From: Aquitalea sp. LB_tupeE
GTDB lineage: Bacteria; Pseudomonadota; Gammaproteobacteria; Burkholderiales; Chromobacteriaceae
Length of the DNA stretch: 64,000 bases
Reading direction: 5' to 3'
NCBI RefSeq assembly: GCF_013391415.1
Contig: NZ_JACAXB010000020.1
Span: 62,001-126,000, forward strand
The notes below the pieces were generated by a model. The model was not told where the DNA came from and did not search any database. It saw only the letters and a list, made by a program, of their open reading frames with translations. Position numbers and translations under genes: made by a program. The first letter of the stretch is position 1; the number at the start of each line of letters is the position of its first letter. Below are positions 1 through 9,526 of this stretch, piece by piece.

Positions 1-1181
1 CGCAAGTGAAGTCCAGTGGTGATCACAAGCAGAGCCGGCTGCAACAGCTGGTGAAGGTGTTTTCCGATGTGTTCATGCCGATTCTGCCGGCCATTATCGT
101 GGCTGGCTTGCTGATGGGCCTGAACAACCTGCTGGGTGCCCGTGGCATGTTCATCGCGGATAAAACCCTGCTGCAGGCCTATCCCGGCCTGGACGGGGTA
201 TGGGGGCTGATCAATATGATGGCCAACACTTCCTTTGTGTTCTTGCCGGCGCTGGTGGGGTGGTCGGCAGCCAAGCGCTTTGGCGGCAGTGAGATCCTTG
301 GCATCGTGCTGGGCTTGCTGCTGGTACATCCGGATTTGCTCAATGCCTGGAGCTACGGCAAGGCCGCTGCCGGGCTGGACGGTGCATCCGTGCCGTATTT
401 TGATGTATTTGGCCTGCATATCGAAAAAGTGGGCTACCAGGGGCAGATTCTGCCGATTCTCGCCGCCAGCTGGGTAATGAGTCGTATCGAGCTGTGGCTG
501 CGTCCGCGCGTGCCCAACGCCATCCAGCTGCTGGTGATTCCCATCGTGACCATTGTGATCAGCGGCCTGCTGGCGCTGGCAGTGATCGGCCCGCTGACGC
601 GCCATCTGGGTATCGCCATTACCGATGCGCTGGTCTATGTGTTCAATCTGGCACCATGGATGGGCGCTTTACTGTTTGGCGCGCTGTATGCCCCGCTGGT
701 GCTGACCGGCATGCATCACATGTTTATCGCGGTAGACCTGCAGCTGATTGCCAACCAGGGCGGCACCTTCATCTGGCCGATGATTGCGCTGTCCAATATC
801 GCGCAGGGTAGTGCGGCGCTGGCCATGTTCTGGCTGCTCAAGTCGCCACGCGACAAGAGCATGGCTTCCACTTCGGCCATCTCGGCCTTCTTTGGCATCA
901 CCGAGCCGGCCATGTTCGGGGTGAACCTGCGCTACAAGCTGCCCTTTTATGCCGGGCTGACCGGTTCGGCCTGCGCTGCTGTGCTGATTACCCTGGGCCA
1001 TGTCCGGGCGGCAGCCATCGGGGTAGGCGGCCTGCCGGCATTTATTTCCATCATTCCCACATTCATTCCACTGTTTTTGCTGGGAACACTGGTGGCGATC
1101 ATCGTCCCGATCACCCTTACTCTGCTGCTGGCGCGCCGGCATGCTGTCATGGCCGGGGATGAGGTAGCACAGCATGCCTGA
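1..1181 (+). CDS. treB: PTS trehalose-type EIIC component, 5' end outside window
   Basis: Sugar-specific membrane component of the phosphotransferase system, importing and phosphorylating probably trehalose. The reading frame is open to the left edge, and the visible protein starts where the EIIC domain of TreB-like EIIBC proteins begins (FSDVFMPILPAIIVAGLLMG), so the EIIB domain presumably lies upstream. About nine hydrophobic segments follow. The C terminus ends directly after the last membrane segment, so there is no fused EIIA and a separate EIIA-Glc would be needed. The substrate is assigned from the phosphotrehalase gene, which overlaps the stop codon by 8 bases; sucrose-type EIIBC proteins are similar. 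Confidence 0.85.
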   Translation, partial: QVKSSGDHKQSRLQQLVKVFSDVFMPILPAIIVAGLLMGLNNLLGARGMFIADKTLLQAYPGLDGVWGLINMMANTSFVFLPALVGWSAAKRFGGSEILGIVLGLLLVHPDLLNAWSYGKAAAGLDGASVPYFDVFGLHIEKVGYQGQILPILAASWVMSRIELWLRPRVPNAIQLLVIPIVTIVISGLLALAVIGPLTRHLGIAITDALVYVFNLAPWMGALLFGALYAPLVLTGMHHMFIAVDLQLIANQGGTFIWPMIALSNIAQGSAALAMFWLLKSPRDKSMASTSAISAFFGITEPAMFGVNLRYKLPFYAGLTGSACAAVLITLGHVRAAAIGVGGLPAFISIIPTFIPLFLLGTLVAIIVPITLTLLLARRHAVMAGDEVAQHA

Positions 1182-2823
1182 GAACATGAAGCAGGCCGTG
1201 GTCTACCAGATTTATCCCAAGAGTTTCAGCAGCCATCGCCAGCAGGCTACCGGCGATCTGCTGGGGGTGGTCGACCGGCTGGACTACCTGGCCTGGCTGG
1301 GTGTGGATTATCTATGGCTGACGCCGTTTTATTGCTCGCCGCAAAAGGACAATGGCTACGATGTCAGCGATTATTACCGCATTGATCCGGCCTACGGCAG
1401 CATGGCTGATTTCGAGCTGCTGCTGGCGGAGGCGCGGCGGCGTGGCATCGGCATCATGCTGGACATCGTGGTCAACCATACCTCGACCGAGCACGCCTGG
1501 TTTCGTCAGGCGCTGAAGGGGCGCGACAATTTCTACCGCGACTTCTATATCTGGCGCGACCAGCCCAATAACTGGCAGTCCAAGTTTGGTGGCTCGGCCT
1601 GGGCTTTCGAGCCGGAAAGCGGCCAGTATTATCTGCATCTGTTCGATCAGACCCAGGCCGACCTGAACTGGGAAAACCCGCAGTTGCGCCAGGCGGTGTT
1701 CGAGATGATGCGTTTTTGGGCTGACAAGGGGGTGGCAGGTTTCCGGCTGGACGTGATCAACCTGATCTCGAAAGACCCGGCTTTTTCCGAAGATGACAGC
1801 GATGGCCGCCATTTTTATACCGATGGCCCGCGCGTGCACGAATACCTGCAGCAGATGCACCGTGAAGTCTTTGCCGGGCGCGAACTGCTGACCGTAGGCG
1901 AGATGTCATCCACCTCGCTGGCGCACTGCATCGATTATTCGCGCCCGGAGCGGCGTGAGTTGTCGATGACCTTCAATTTTCATCACCTGAAAGTCGATTA
2001 CCCGCAGGGGAAGAAGTGGCAGCTGGGCCGTTTCGATTTTGTCGGCCTCAAACGCATCATGTCGGACTGGCAGCAAGGCATGCATGCCGGTGGTGGCTGG
2101 AACGCTTTGTTCTGGTGCAACCATGATCAGCCGCGTGTGGTATCGCGCTTTGGTGATGAAGGCCAGTACCGGCAGGTTTCAGCCAAAATGCTGGCCACCG
2201 CCCTGCATGGCTTGCAAGGCACGCCTTATCTCTATCAGGGCGAGGAAATCGCCATGGCCAACCCTGCATTCCAGCACATTGAAGAGCTGCGCGATGTGGA
2301 AAGCCTCAATGCCTACCAGCAGCTGCTGGCCAGCGGGCTGGATCGCACACAGGCGATGGCGGTGATCCGCCAGAAATCACGTGATAACAGCCGCACGCCC
2401 ATGCAATGGGACAGCAGCCGGTTTGCCGGCTTCAGCCAGACCCAGCCCTGGTTGCGGCTGGCCGATGATGCTGGCTACATCAATGTGGCCTCTGCCCTGG
2501 CCGACCCGGATTCGGTCCTGCACCACTACCGGCGCTTGATTGCCCTGCGCAAGCAATACCGGGTACTGGCTGATGGCGACTACCACTGCCTGACGCCGGA
2601 ACACCCCAGCCTGTGGGTGTATACCCGGCGAAGCGCCGCAGAAATGTTGCTGGTGATCAGCCATTTCGGAGCCGAAGCGCAAAGCTACCGGCTGCCGGAG
2701 GGGGTGATTCCGGAGGGCTGGCAAGCCGAATTGCTGTTGAGCAATTACCCGGCACCGGCAGTCGGCTGGCAATGGCAACTGCGGCCCTGGCATTCGCTGT
2801 TGTACCGGCTGACACCGCCCTGA
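1174..2823 (+). CDS. treC: trehalose-6-phosphate hydrolase (alpha,alpha-phosphotrehalase)
   Basis: Cytoplasmic GH13 enzyme splitting trehalose 6-phosphate into glucose and glucose 6-phosphate. The 549-residue length is typical. The four GH13 regions are visible: DIVVNH (97-102), GFRLDV with nucleophile D193, VGEM with acid/base E243, and NHDQ (316-319). Oligo-1,6-glucosidases share these motifs; the coupling to the PTS gene, with an 8-base overlap, favours the phosphotrehalase. A second ATG four codons downstream is an alternative start. The following sugar porin probably belongs to the same operon. Confidence 0.9.
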   Translation: MPENMKQAVVYQIYPKSFSSHRQQATGDLLGVVDRLDYLAWLGVDYLWLTPFYCSPQKDNGYDVSDYYRIDPAYGSMADFELLLAEARRRGIGIMLDIVVNHTSTEHAWFRQALKGRDNFYRDFYIWRDQPNNWQSKFGGSAWAFEPESGQYYLHLFDQTQADLNWENPQLRQAVFEMMRFWADKGVAGFRLDVINLISKDPAFSEDDSDGRHFYTDGPRVHEYLQQMHREVFAGRELLTVGEMSSTSLAHCIDYSRPERRELSMTFNFHHLKVDYPQGKKWQLGRFDFVGLKRIMSDWQQGMHAGGGWNALFWCNHDQPRVVSRFGDEGQYRQVSAKMLATALHGLQGTPYLYQGEEIAMANPAFQHIEELRDVESLNAYQQLLASGLDRTQAMAVIRQKSRDNSRTPMQWDSSRFAGFSQTQPWLRLADDAGYINVASALADPDSVLHHYRRLIALRKQYRVLADGDYHCLTPEHPSLWVYTRRSAAEMLLVISHFGAEAQSYRLPEGVIPEGWQAELLLSNYPAPAVGWQWQLRPWHSLLYRLTPP

Positions 2824-2962
2824 TTTTCCCCCTCTGACGCTTGCCGTGCCGGTCTTGTCCGGCAGGCCGGCGTTCGTCCTGACATCGCGGACCGCCGTCC
2901 AGTGCGGCGCCGGGGGGATAGTCATGTCCGCGTTGCAGGCAGCTACTACTCAGGAGACAAGA

Positions 2963-4288
2963 ATGAAACAACACCTCATCGCCCTGTCGCTGGCGCTCGG
3001 CTTTACCGCCGCCTCCGCTTATACCTTGGCCGAAGACGCCGTCGCACCGGGCTCTGCGCCCGCGCCTGCCGCCAGTCCGCTGGCCAGCGCCTCCGCCGCC
3101 CAACTGGCGGAAGCCATGAAGAAGGCACTGGATGACTCGGGCTTCCAGTTCGAAGGCTATCTGCGCAGCGGCTTTTATGGCGGCGGCAAGGACGAGCCGC
3201 GCGCGCAATACCAGCTGGGCGGGGATTTGCAGCATTTTCGCCTTGGCAACGAAGGCGACACCTACGGTGAATTCGGCATCGGCAAAAAATGGACTACCAG
3301 CGGCGGTGCCAGTTGGGGCGTGTACGTCATGCCCACTTTCTACAGTTACAACCCGGTGATCGGCGATAGCGGCAGCAGCAGCAAAACCAGCGCCGCCCAG
3401 TTGTATGCCTATCTGTCCGGGCTGGATTTCGCCCCGGAACTTACCTTCTGGGCCGGTCAGCGCTATCACCGCATCCAGGACATCCACATTGTGGACAACT
3501 GGCTGATGCAGGACGGCGACAACTATGGCGCAGGGGTGGATGGCATTCATCTGGGCCAGAACGCTCGCCTGAATCTGTCGGCTTCCACATCCGGCAGCTA
3601 TGGAAATGACAATGCCCAGCTCAACAACGCCCGCCGCGTCAATTTCCAGCTGACGGGTATTCCGCTCAATCCGGGTGGCACGCTTACCCTCACTGGCGGC
3701 GTGATCAGCGGCGACTTCGCCATCGGCAAGGCAGGCAGTGCCTGGGGCCTGCTGCACAAGCAGCAGGATTTTTTGGTCAAGGGTCTGAACAACTCGCTGT
3801 TCCTGCAAACTTCGGACGGACACGCCTCCCTGTCTGGTGAGTTTTATAACCTCGACAACAACGGTGCAGCCCAGGCCGGCGCGCGGCAACATCGCATCGC
3901 CGAAGTGATCAACTGGCAGCTTGGCCGTTTTGGTGGGCAGGCGCTGGCGGGCTATCAGAGTGTGGCGCCGGACAATGCGCCGCATTACAAGGATTTCTCC
4001 TTGGGTGGGCGTCTGTCTTACGGCGTGGCGGCCAATGTGAAACTGTTGGCCGAAGGCGCGGTAACCGGTCGCAAGGTCGACAACGCCGACACCCAGCGGC
4101 TGGACAAGGTCACGCTTGCAGTGGCGTTCTCGCCGGACACTGCCTTTTGGAGCCGGCCGGAGTTCCGTTTGTATGTCAGTCATTTCAACTGGAACAACGC
4201 CGCGGCGGCCGCGAATCTCTCCAGCTTTGGCGTAGGCGGTCGTACTCGTGCCACCACCTACGGCGCGCAAATCGAGGCATGGTGGTAA
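2963..4288 (+). CDS. LamB/ScrY-family sugar porin
   Basis: Outer-membrane channel for sugars, 441 residues. The start at 2963 has a good Shine-Dalgarno (CAGGAGACA) and gives a signal peptide (MKQHLIALSLALGFTAASA). A proline/alanine-rich stretch and a short helical stretch (about 30-60) precede the barrel, which opens with FEGYLRSGFYGG, a typical start of maltoporin-family barrels. The C terminus ends in aromatic residues (IEAWW), as usual for outer-membrane barrels. It lies 139 bases after treC on the same strand, so it probably supplies the outer-membrane step of trehalose uptake. Whether it prefers maltodextrins, sucrose or trehalose cannot be read from the sequence. Confidence 0.8.
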   Translation: MKQHLIALSLALGFTAASAYTLAEDAVAPGSAPAPAASPLASASAAQLAEAMKKALDDSGFQFEGYLRSGFYGGGKDEPRAQYQLGGDLQHFRLGNEGDTYGEFGIGKKWTTSGGASWGVYVMPTFYSYNPVIGDSGSSSKTSAAQLYAYLSGLDFAPELTFWAGQRYHRIQDIHIVDNWLMQDGDNYGAGVDGIHLGQNARLNLSASTSGSYGNDNAQLNNARRVNFQLTGIPLNPGGTLTLTGGVISGDFAIGKAGSAWGLLHKQQDFLVKGLNNSLFLQTSDGHASLSGEFYNLDNNGAAQAGARQHRIAEVINWQLGRFGGQALAGYQSVAPDNAPHYKDFSLGGRLSYGVAANVKLLAEGAVTGRKVDNADTQRLDKVTLAVAFSPDTAFWSRPEFRLYVSHFNWNNAAAAANLSSFGVGGRTRATTYGAQIEAWW

Positions 4289-4458
4289 CAAAAGCTGCAC
4301 CTGCTATCTGAACGGGTCTGTCCACTTTGCCAGTGGCACTGCTTGTTCTGCGGGCTGTCTGCCTTACAGCTGTTGGCCGGATGGCGGAGAGGGCCGCATC
4401 GGACTGTCCGTACAGCAGCGTTTTCGCGGAGGATGGCCTAGTCTGTTGCCGGACAGCT

Positions 4459-4484
4459 CTGCGGCAAGCAAAAGCTTGCCGCAG
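4459..4484 (+). terminator. perfect 11-bp hairpin with AAAA loop downstream of the sugar porin
   Basis: CTGCGGCAAGC and GCTTGCCGCAG are perfectly complementary around an AAAA loop. No clear U-tract follows (GTCAGTTTG), so it may be a weak terminator of the treBC-porin transcript or another structured element. Confidence 0.4.
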
Positions 4485-4661
4485 GTCAGTTTGTGGCAAA
4501 AAGACATCTGTTTGCCATTTTCTGGCCATTTTCAGTCAGATTCTGCCTGATTCATGACATTTCATGGCGTAACTGGTTTGGCATGAGCTTTCTCGCAGTC
4601 AATCATGCTGTTCCTGCATGCGCATAATGAATAATGGATACACTTTGCGGGTATTTCCTGC

Positions 4662-4689
4662 TTGAACTGTTCTCATGATGCTGTAAGAT
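4662..4689 (+). promoter_or_regulatory. possible sigma-70 promoter for the amino acid permease
   Basis: TTGAAC (4662-4667), a 16-base spacer and TAAGAT (4684-4689) lie about 155 bases upstream of the permease start. Each hexamer matches consensus at four of six positions, so this is a weak candidate. Confidence 0.25.
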
Positions 4690-4845
4690 CGCGCGTTTTC
4701 CGCGGCAGTGCTCTGCGTTGAGTTGTCGGTCACGAACCGGCAGCAGACAGGGCAGCGGCGGACGGGCTGAGTATGATCATCTAAGGCCGGTTGTCCCCTT
4801 GCCCAAACATGGCGACGGCACCGGCGCACACAGGATAGTCTGAAC

Positions 4846-6243
4846 ATGAGTTTGATGCGCAAAAAGAGCGTTCAGGGCATGCTGGAATTTGCCCAGACTG
4901 CAAAAGGGCTCCGCAAGGAACTGACGGCTTTCGACCTGACCATGCTGGGGATTGGTGCCATCATCGGTACCGGCATTTTCGTGCTGACCGGTACCGGTGC
5001 CACGGTGGCAGGCCCGGGCCTGGTGTTGTCTTTCATCATTGGCGCGTTTGCCTGCGGCTTTGCTGCGTTGTGCTACGCAGAATTCGCCGCGATGCTGCCG
5101 ATTTCCGGCTCGACGTATACCTATGCATACGCCACGCTGGGCGAACTGGTAGCCTGGATCATTGGCTGGGATCTGATGCTGGAATACCTGCTGGCATCTT
5201 CTGCCGTATCAGTGGGCTGGTCCGGCTATTTCCAGAGCTTGCTGGGCGGTTTTGGCATTCACTTGCCTGATGCGCTGACGGCTGCGGCTGGTGCGGTTCC
5301 GGGCAAGGATACCTTGTTCAACCTGCCTGCTTTCACCATCGCCATGCTGATTACGGCCTTGCTGGCTTTTGGTATCAAGGAATCCAAGCGAGTCAACAAT
5401 ATCGTGGTGTTGATCAAGGTGGCCGTGGTGCTGATGTTCATCGCCATTGGCGTTTGGCATGTCAAACCGGCCAACTGGAGCCCGGCTCTGCCTTATGGCA
5501 TGAATGGCGTGTTCCATGGCGCGGCCATTGTGTTCTTCAGCTTCCTGGGTTTTGACGCTGTGACTTGCGCGGCCGAAGAGGTGAAAGACCCGGCGCGTGA
5601 TATCCCCAAGGGGGTAATCTGGTCGCTGGCCATCTGCTCCATCCTGTACGTCATCGTGTCGGCCATCATGACCGGCATCGTGCCTTACGCGCATTTTGCC
5701 GGTATCGACCACCCGGTATCCTTGGCCCTGCAAGTGGCCAAGCTGGACTGGTTTGCCGGTTTTGTCGATCTGGGTGCCATTCTGGGCATGCTGACCGTGA
5801 TTCTGGTGATGACCTACGGCCAGACCCGCATCCTGTTTGCCATGAGCCGCGACGGTTTGCTGCCGAAGATTTTCTCCGAAGTGAACCCGAAATACGGCAC
5901 GCCGTACAAGGCGACCTGGCTGATCGGCACCATCATTGCGCTGATTGCCGGTTTCATTCCGCTGCATACCCTGGCCGAACTGGTGAACATCGGTACGCTG
6001 GCTGCCTTCTCGCTGATTGCCATTGCCATCATCAAGCTGCGCAAGACCGAGCCCAATCTGCCGCGCAAATTCCTGTGCCCGGGCGTGCCTTATGTACCGG
6101 CACTGGCCGTCATCTTCTGCGTGTTCCTGATGGCGCAGCTGTCCATGCTGACCTGGCTGTGCTTCGTGGTATGGCTGGTGATTGGTCTGGTGGTGTACTT
6201 CGGTTACTCGCGCAAGAACTCCCACTTGCACAAGCAGCCCTGA
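4846..6243 (+). CDS. APC-superfamily cationic amino acid transporter
   Basis: Inner-membrane amino acid permease of 465 residues with about twelve membrane segments. The first segment carries the APC signature GIGAIIGTGIFVLTG (about 36-50), with the helix-breaking glycines used in substrate binding. The segment FFSFLGFDAVTCAAEEVKDP (about 235-255) is characteristic of the cationic amino acid transporter (CAT) branch of the APC superfamily. A Shine-Dalgarno-like AGGATAG precedes the ATG. The substrate is unknown. It stands alone and ends at a bidirectional terminator facing wrbA. Confidence 0.85.
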   Translation: MSLMRKKSVQGMLEFAQTAKGLRKELTAFDLTMLGIGAIIGTGIFVLTGTGATVAGPGLVLSFIIGAFACGFAALCYAEFAAMLPISGSTYTYAYATLGELVAWIIGWDLMLEYLLASSAVSVGWSGYFQSLLGGFGIHLPDALTAAAGAVPGKDTLFNLPAFTIAMLITALLAFGIKESKRVNNIVVLIKVAVVLMFIAIGVWHVKPANWSPALPYGMNGVFHGAAIVFFSFLGFDAVTCAAEEVKDPARDIPKGVIWSLAICSILYVIVSAIMTGIVPYAHFAGIDHPVSLALQVAKLDWFAGFVDLGAILGMLTVILVMTYGQTRILFAMSRDGLLPKIFSEVNPKYGTPYKATWLIGTIIALIAGFIPLHTLAELVNIGTLAAFSLIAIAIIKLRKTEPNLPRKFLCPGVPYVPALAVIFCVFLMAQLSMLTWLCFVVWLVIGLVVYFGYSRKNSHLHKQP

Positions 6244-6270
6244 TTCCGCTTTGCTGGTTGCCAATAAAAA

Positions 6271-6295
6271 AGCCACCTCACGAGGTGGCTTTTTT
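6271..6295. terminator. bidirectional intrinsic terminator between permease and wrbA
   Basis: AGCCACCTC and GAGGTGGCT form a perfect 9-bp stem with a two-base loop. It is followed by TTTTT on the plus strand and by a T-tract on the minus strand (AAAAAA at 6265-6270), so it can end both convergent transcripts. Confidence 0.9.
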
Positions 6296-6314
6296 ACATC
6301 TCTAACTGGCTGAA

Positions 6315-6869
6315 TCAGCCGCGCAGCTTGGCGGCGATGGCAGCGACGCGTGCGCCGTATTGCTTGGCCGTGTCCAGGTCACCCTGTGGGATTTCATCCA
6401 CGCTGGCATCGGCCGGGGACTGCACCAGGAGGCCAACCGAGCCACCCAGATTATTGATGTCGGTGCGTTGTGCCGCCTTGGTATTGCTTGGCAGCAGGCC
6501 CAGGCTCACCCAGATGCCACCATGCTGGCTAGCCAGGGTTTGCAGGGTGATCAGGGCAACCTGCTTGTCGCCGTTCAGGCTGGCACTGTTGGTGAAGCCG
6601 CCGAATACCTTGTCTTGCCAGGCGCGGGTGAACCAGGCCTTGGAAGTGGCATCGGCAAATTTCTTGAACTGCCAGCTCGGGCTGCCCATATAAGTGGGCG
6701 CGCCAAAGATGATGGCGTCGGCAGCGGCCAACTGGTCCCAGGCGCTGTCCGGCACATTGCCTTCGGCGTCGATGGCAACAAGCTCGGCATTCGCACCGGC
6801 AGCCACTTGCTGGGCAACACGTTGGGTATGGCCGTAGCCGGAATGATAAACAACGACAACCTTGGTCAT
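6315..6869 (-). CDS. wrbA: NAD(P)H:quinone oxidoreductase, WrbA-type flavoprotein
   Basis: Flavodoxin-fold enzyme of 184 residues that reduces quinones by two electrons, limiting redox cycling in the cytoplasm. The N terminus VVVVYHSGYGHTQRVAQ is the FMN phosphate loop. GAPTYMGSPSWQFKKFAD (about 56-73) and FTNSASLNGDKQ contribute further flavin contacts typical of WrbA. It is slightly shorter than Escherichia coli WrbA (198 residues), as in many proteobacterial homologues. It is monocistronic and convergent with the permease gene. Confidence 0.85.
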   Translation of the reverse strand: MTKVVVVYHSGYGHTQRVAQQVAAGANAELVAIDAEGNVPDSAWDQLAAADAIIFGAPTYMGSPSWQFKKFADATSKAWFTRAWQDKVFGGFTNSASLNGDKQVALITLQTLASQHGGIWVSLGLLPSNTKAAQRTDINNLGGSVGLLVQSPADASVDEIPQGDLDTAKQYGARVAAIAAKLRG

Positions 6870-7025
6870 GGAGAATCCCTTTGCTGGAGATGAAGCGGGA
6901 GATGTGTGCCGTTACCGGCGCACCATAAAGAATAGCAGCGTCCAGTATAGTGATTGTTCGTGTCAGGACTAGTCGCTTTTGATGAATTGATTGTTTAGCC
7001 AGATTTAATAAATGGCTGCAGGAAA

Positions 7026-7059
7026 GCAAAACGCCCGCGAGCGCAAGGCTGGCGGGCGT
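7026..7059 (-). terminator. intrinsic terminator of aceA (minus strand)
   Basis: On the minus strand ACGCCCGC (7059-7052) pairs with GCGGGCGT (7038-7031), followed by TTTTGC. It sits 35 bases beyond the aceA stop codon. Confidence 0.7.
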
Positions 7060-7094
7060 GGAGGACAGAGCTGGCATGCAGCTCTTGTCCTGGC

Positions 7095-8393
7095 TTAGTG
7101 GAACTGCTCTTCTTCGGTGGAGCCGGTCAGCGCGGTCACGCTGGACTGGCCGCCTTGAATCACCGTGGTGATGTCGTCGAAGTAGCCGGTACCCACTTCC
7201 TGCTGGTGCGATACGAAGGTATAGCCACGTTCGCGCGCTGCGAATTCCGGCTCTTGTACCTTCTCAACATAAGCCGACATGCCGCGGGCAACGTAGTCTT
7301 GTGCCAGGTCGTACATGTTGTACCACATGTTGTGGATACCAGCCAAAGTGATGAACTGGTATTTGTAGCCCATGGCACCCAGTTCGCGCTGGAACTTGGC
7401 GATGGTGGCATCGTCCAGGTTCTTCTTCCAGTTGAAGGACGGCGAGCAGTTGTAGGCCAGCAGTTTGCCCGGATGCTTGGCGTGAACGGCTTCGGCGAAC
7501 TTGCGGGCAAATTCCAGGTCCGGGGTGCCGGTTTCGCACCATACCAGGTCGGCGTAGTCAGCGTAGGCCACGGCGCGGCTGATGGCTTGTTCCAGCCCCT
7601 TCTTGGTCTTGTAGAAGCCTTCGGCAGTGCGCTCGCCAGTCAGGAAGGGCTTGTCGTTGGCATCGTAGTCGCTGGTGATCAGGTCCGCAGCTTCTGCATC
7701 GGTACGGGCAATCACCAGAGTCGGCACGCCGTACACGTCAGCAGCCATACGAGCAGCGATCAGCTTCTGGATGGCTTCCTGGGTCGGAACCAGTACCTTG
7801 CCACCCATGTGGCCACACTTCTTCACGGAGGCCAGCTGGTCTTCGAAGTGAACGCCACCGGCACCAGCACGGATCATGGCCTTCATCAGTTCGTAGGCGT
7901 TGAGCACGCCGCCGAAACCGGCTTCGGCATCAGCCACGATGGGCGCGTAGTAGTCAACAAAGCCAGGCTGGCCTTTTTCAACGCCCTTGGAGTGCTGGAT
8001 TTCATCGGCGCGGGTGAAGGCATTGTTGATGCGCTCTACCACCTTCGGCACGGAGTCCACCGGGTACAGGGACTGGTCCGGGTACATGGCGGAGTATTCG
8101 TTGTTGTCAGCAGCCACTTGCCAGCCGGACAGGTAGATGGCCTTGATACCGGCTTTCACCTGCTGCATGGCCTGACCACCGGTCAGCGCGCCCAGACAGT
8201 TGATATAGGGTTCGTTGTTGACCAGGTTCCACAGTTTCTCGGCGCCTTGGCGGGCCAGGGTGTGTTCCACTTGCACCGAACCACGCAGACGTTCTACGTC
8301 GGCAGCGGTATAACCACGCTTGATACCTTTCCAGCGCGGGTTGGTGTCCCAGTCATGTTGAATGGCGGCGATACGTTGTTCGCGAGTAGTCAT
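7095..8393 (-). CDS. aceA: isocitrate lyase
   Basis: First enzyme of the glyoxylate shunt, cleaving isocitrate to succinate and glyoxylate in the cytoplasm. The protein has 432 residues, close to the usual length for bacterial AceA. The active-site loop KKCGHMGGK with the catalytic cysteine is present, as are the substrate-region signatures NCSPSFNW and GTPDLEFA. The start at 8393 is chosen because a purine-rich GAGAAGGG lies just upstream and the product then begins [12 protein letters not shown], as in AceA homologues; in-frame codons further upstream lack similarity. Malate synthase is not adjacent. The shunt would serve growth on acetate or fatty acids. Confidence 0.95.
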   Translation of the reverse strand: MTTREQRIAAIQHDWDTNPRWKGIKRGYTAADVERLRGSVQVEHTLARQGAEKLWNLVNNEPYINCLGALTGGQAMQQVKAGIKAIYLSGWQVAADNNEYSAMYPDQSLYPVDSVPKVVERINNAFTRADEIQHSKGVEKGQPGFVDYYAPIVADAEAGFGGVLNAYELMKAMIRAGAGGVHFEDQLASVKKCGHMGGKVLVPTQEAIQKLIAARMAADVYGVPTLVIARTDAEAADLITSDYDANDKPFLTGERTAEGFYKTKKGLEQAISRAVAYADYADLVWCETGTPDLEFARKFAEAVHAKHPGKLLAYNCSPSFNWKKNLDDATIAKFQRELGAMGYKYQFITLAGIHNMWYNMYDLAQDYVARGMSAYVEKVQEPEFAARERGYTFVSHQQEVGTGYFDDITTVIQGGQSSVTALTGSTEEEQFH

Positions 8394-8579
8394 GTTCAAA
8401 CCCTTCTCGAATAGTTTTCTCTGCAGAGCCGGTAAATTCCGGCAGTCCTCTGGCCAAATGACATTCCGGTTTTTCCGGACTGATTTTGTTGACAACGGTT
8501 TATGTCCATTGCCCCTTATGACCACCGGATCCCCGTGGCTGACGGCTTTCCGGGTGGGTCACTTAGCATGTGTGAGCCC

Positions 8580-8585
8580 ATTATA
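8580..8585 (-). promoter_or_regulatory. -10 element likely driving aceA
   Basis: On the minus strand the sequence reads GTGCATATAATGGG, with a perfect TATAAT about 190 bases upstream of the aceA start. No good -35 is visible at 16-18 bases, which suggests dependence on an activator. Confidence 0.4.
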
Positions 8586-8775
8586 TGCACAAAAAAAATG
8601 CTTTGTGTGCGGTGCAACACCGAAAAAAAGCGATGTTCAGATGTCAACAATTCATGGCTAAAAATGAAGCCAAATTAGGGCGGGTTTTGTTGCAGTTGCG
8701 AAAAGAAAAGTCCGAAAACGCGCAGTGCGGTGAGGCCCGGTAACAGGCGTTGTTACCGTGGGGCAAGACAAAGGA

Positions 8776-8803
8776 CTTGAATTCCTCGGGATAGACCTTA
8801 TCT
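8776..8803 (+). promoter_or_regulatory. sigma-32 (heat shock) promoter candidate for grpE
   Basis: CTTGAA (8776-8781), 14 bases, then CCTTATCT (8796-8803), resembling the RpoH consensus CTTGAA and CCCCATNT (five of seven specified -10 positions). It lies about 45 bases upstream of the grpE start, as expected for a heat-shock chaperone gene. Confidence 0.55.
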
Positions 8804-8847
8804 GACGTCGGGACATTGTTAAAAGCCGACTTTTTTGAGGTCTTGCC

Positions 8848-9393
8848 ATGCAGGAAAACCAGAACAACACGAGCAACGAAGCCGTCGTTGACAACGTGAA
8901 CAACGCCGCTGCCAGCGAACAGCAAGCAGAACAAACCGTGGAACAGCGCATTGCCGAACTGGAAGCCCAGGTGGCCGATCTGCAGGATCAACTGCTGCGC
9001 AGCCGTGCAGATCAGGAAAACCAGCGCCGGCGCAATGCCGAAGAACTGCTGAACACCCAGAAATACGCCATCAACAAGTTTGCCCAGGAGCTGGTGCCGG
9101 TCAAGGATTACCTTGAAATGGCACTGCTGGACCAAAGCGGTCAGATCGACACCCTGAAAATGGGCGTGGACATGACACTCAAGCAGCTGGTGGCTGCCTT
9201 TGACAAGGCACAAATCAAGGAAATCAGCCCGGCCGTGGGCGACAAGCTGGACCCGCATCAACACCAGGCGATGAGTGCGGAAGAATCCGACGCGGAAGCC
9301 AATACGGTGTTACGGGTGCTGCAAAAAGGTTATCAACTGGCTGAGCGCACGCTGCGTCCGGCCATGGTGATCGTGGCCAAGGCCAAAGGCTGA
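8848..9393 (+). CDS. grpE: GrpE nucleotide exchange factor
   Basis: Cochaperone that releases ADP from DnaK. It has 181 residues with an acidic, polar N-terminal tail (about 1-30), a long coiled-coil helix rich in E, Q and L (about 31-75), and the beta-domain ending VLQKGYQLAERTLRPAMVIVAK (written here in two parts: VLQKGYQLAERT and LRPAMVIVAK), the family signature. It is followed 133 bases later by dnaK and 2.2 kb later by dnaJ, a classical chaperone block. No hrcA precedes it and no CIRCE repeat was seen; RpoH-type control is more likely. Confidence 0.95.
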   Translation: MQENQNNTSNEAVVDNVNNAAASEQQAEQTVEQRIAELEAQVADLQDQLLRSRADQENQRRRNAEELLNTQKYAINKFAQELVPVKDYLEMALLDQSGQIDTLKMGVDMTLKQLVAAFDKAQIKEISPAVGDKLDPHQHQAMSAEESDAEANTVLRVLQKGYQLAERTLRPAMVIVAKAKG

Positions 9394-9526
9394 CACGAGA
9401 TTCATAAAAAGGTTCTTGGCCGGCTCTTGAAAAAGACCACATAGCCAATACCTATGAACGCAACAGGCCTCGGCTATCAGCTTGCTGGCCGTAGTCGCAA
9501 CGAATTCAGATATAAAGGAATAAAAG

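Larger units (their letters stand above)
4289..4845. other. intergenic region between sugar porin and amino acid permease
   Basis: 557 bases with no convincing gene. It holds a strong hairpin at 4459-4484 and a possible sigma-70 promoter at 4662-4689, both listed separately. Short open frames here lack ribosome binding sites and family resemblance. Confidence 0.6.
8394..8847. other. divergent promoter region between aceA and grpE
   Basis: 454 bases without a gene. It contains a perfect -10 for aceA on the minus strand and a heat-shock-type promoter for grpE on the plus strand, each listed separately. A-rich runs occur around 8588-8640. Confidence 0.6.

Noticed and set aside
2657-4300. 547-codon open frame antisense to treC end and sugar porin
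   Set aside because: The plus-strand porin has a signal peptide, barrel motifs and a ribosome binding site; the antisense frame has none of these.
9426-9455. Second heat-shock promoter between grpE and dnaK
   Set aside because: A good CTTGAAA is present, but no -10 of the CCCCAT type occurs at 13-17 bases; noted under dnaK only.
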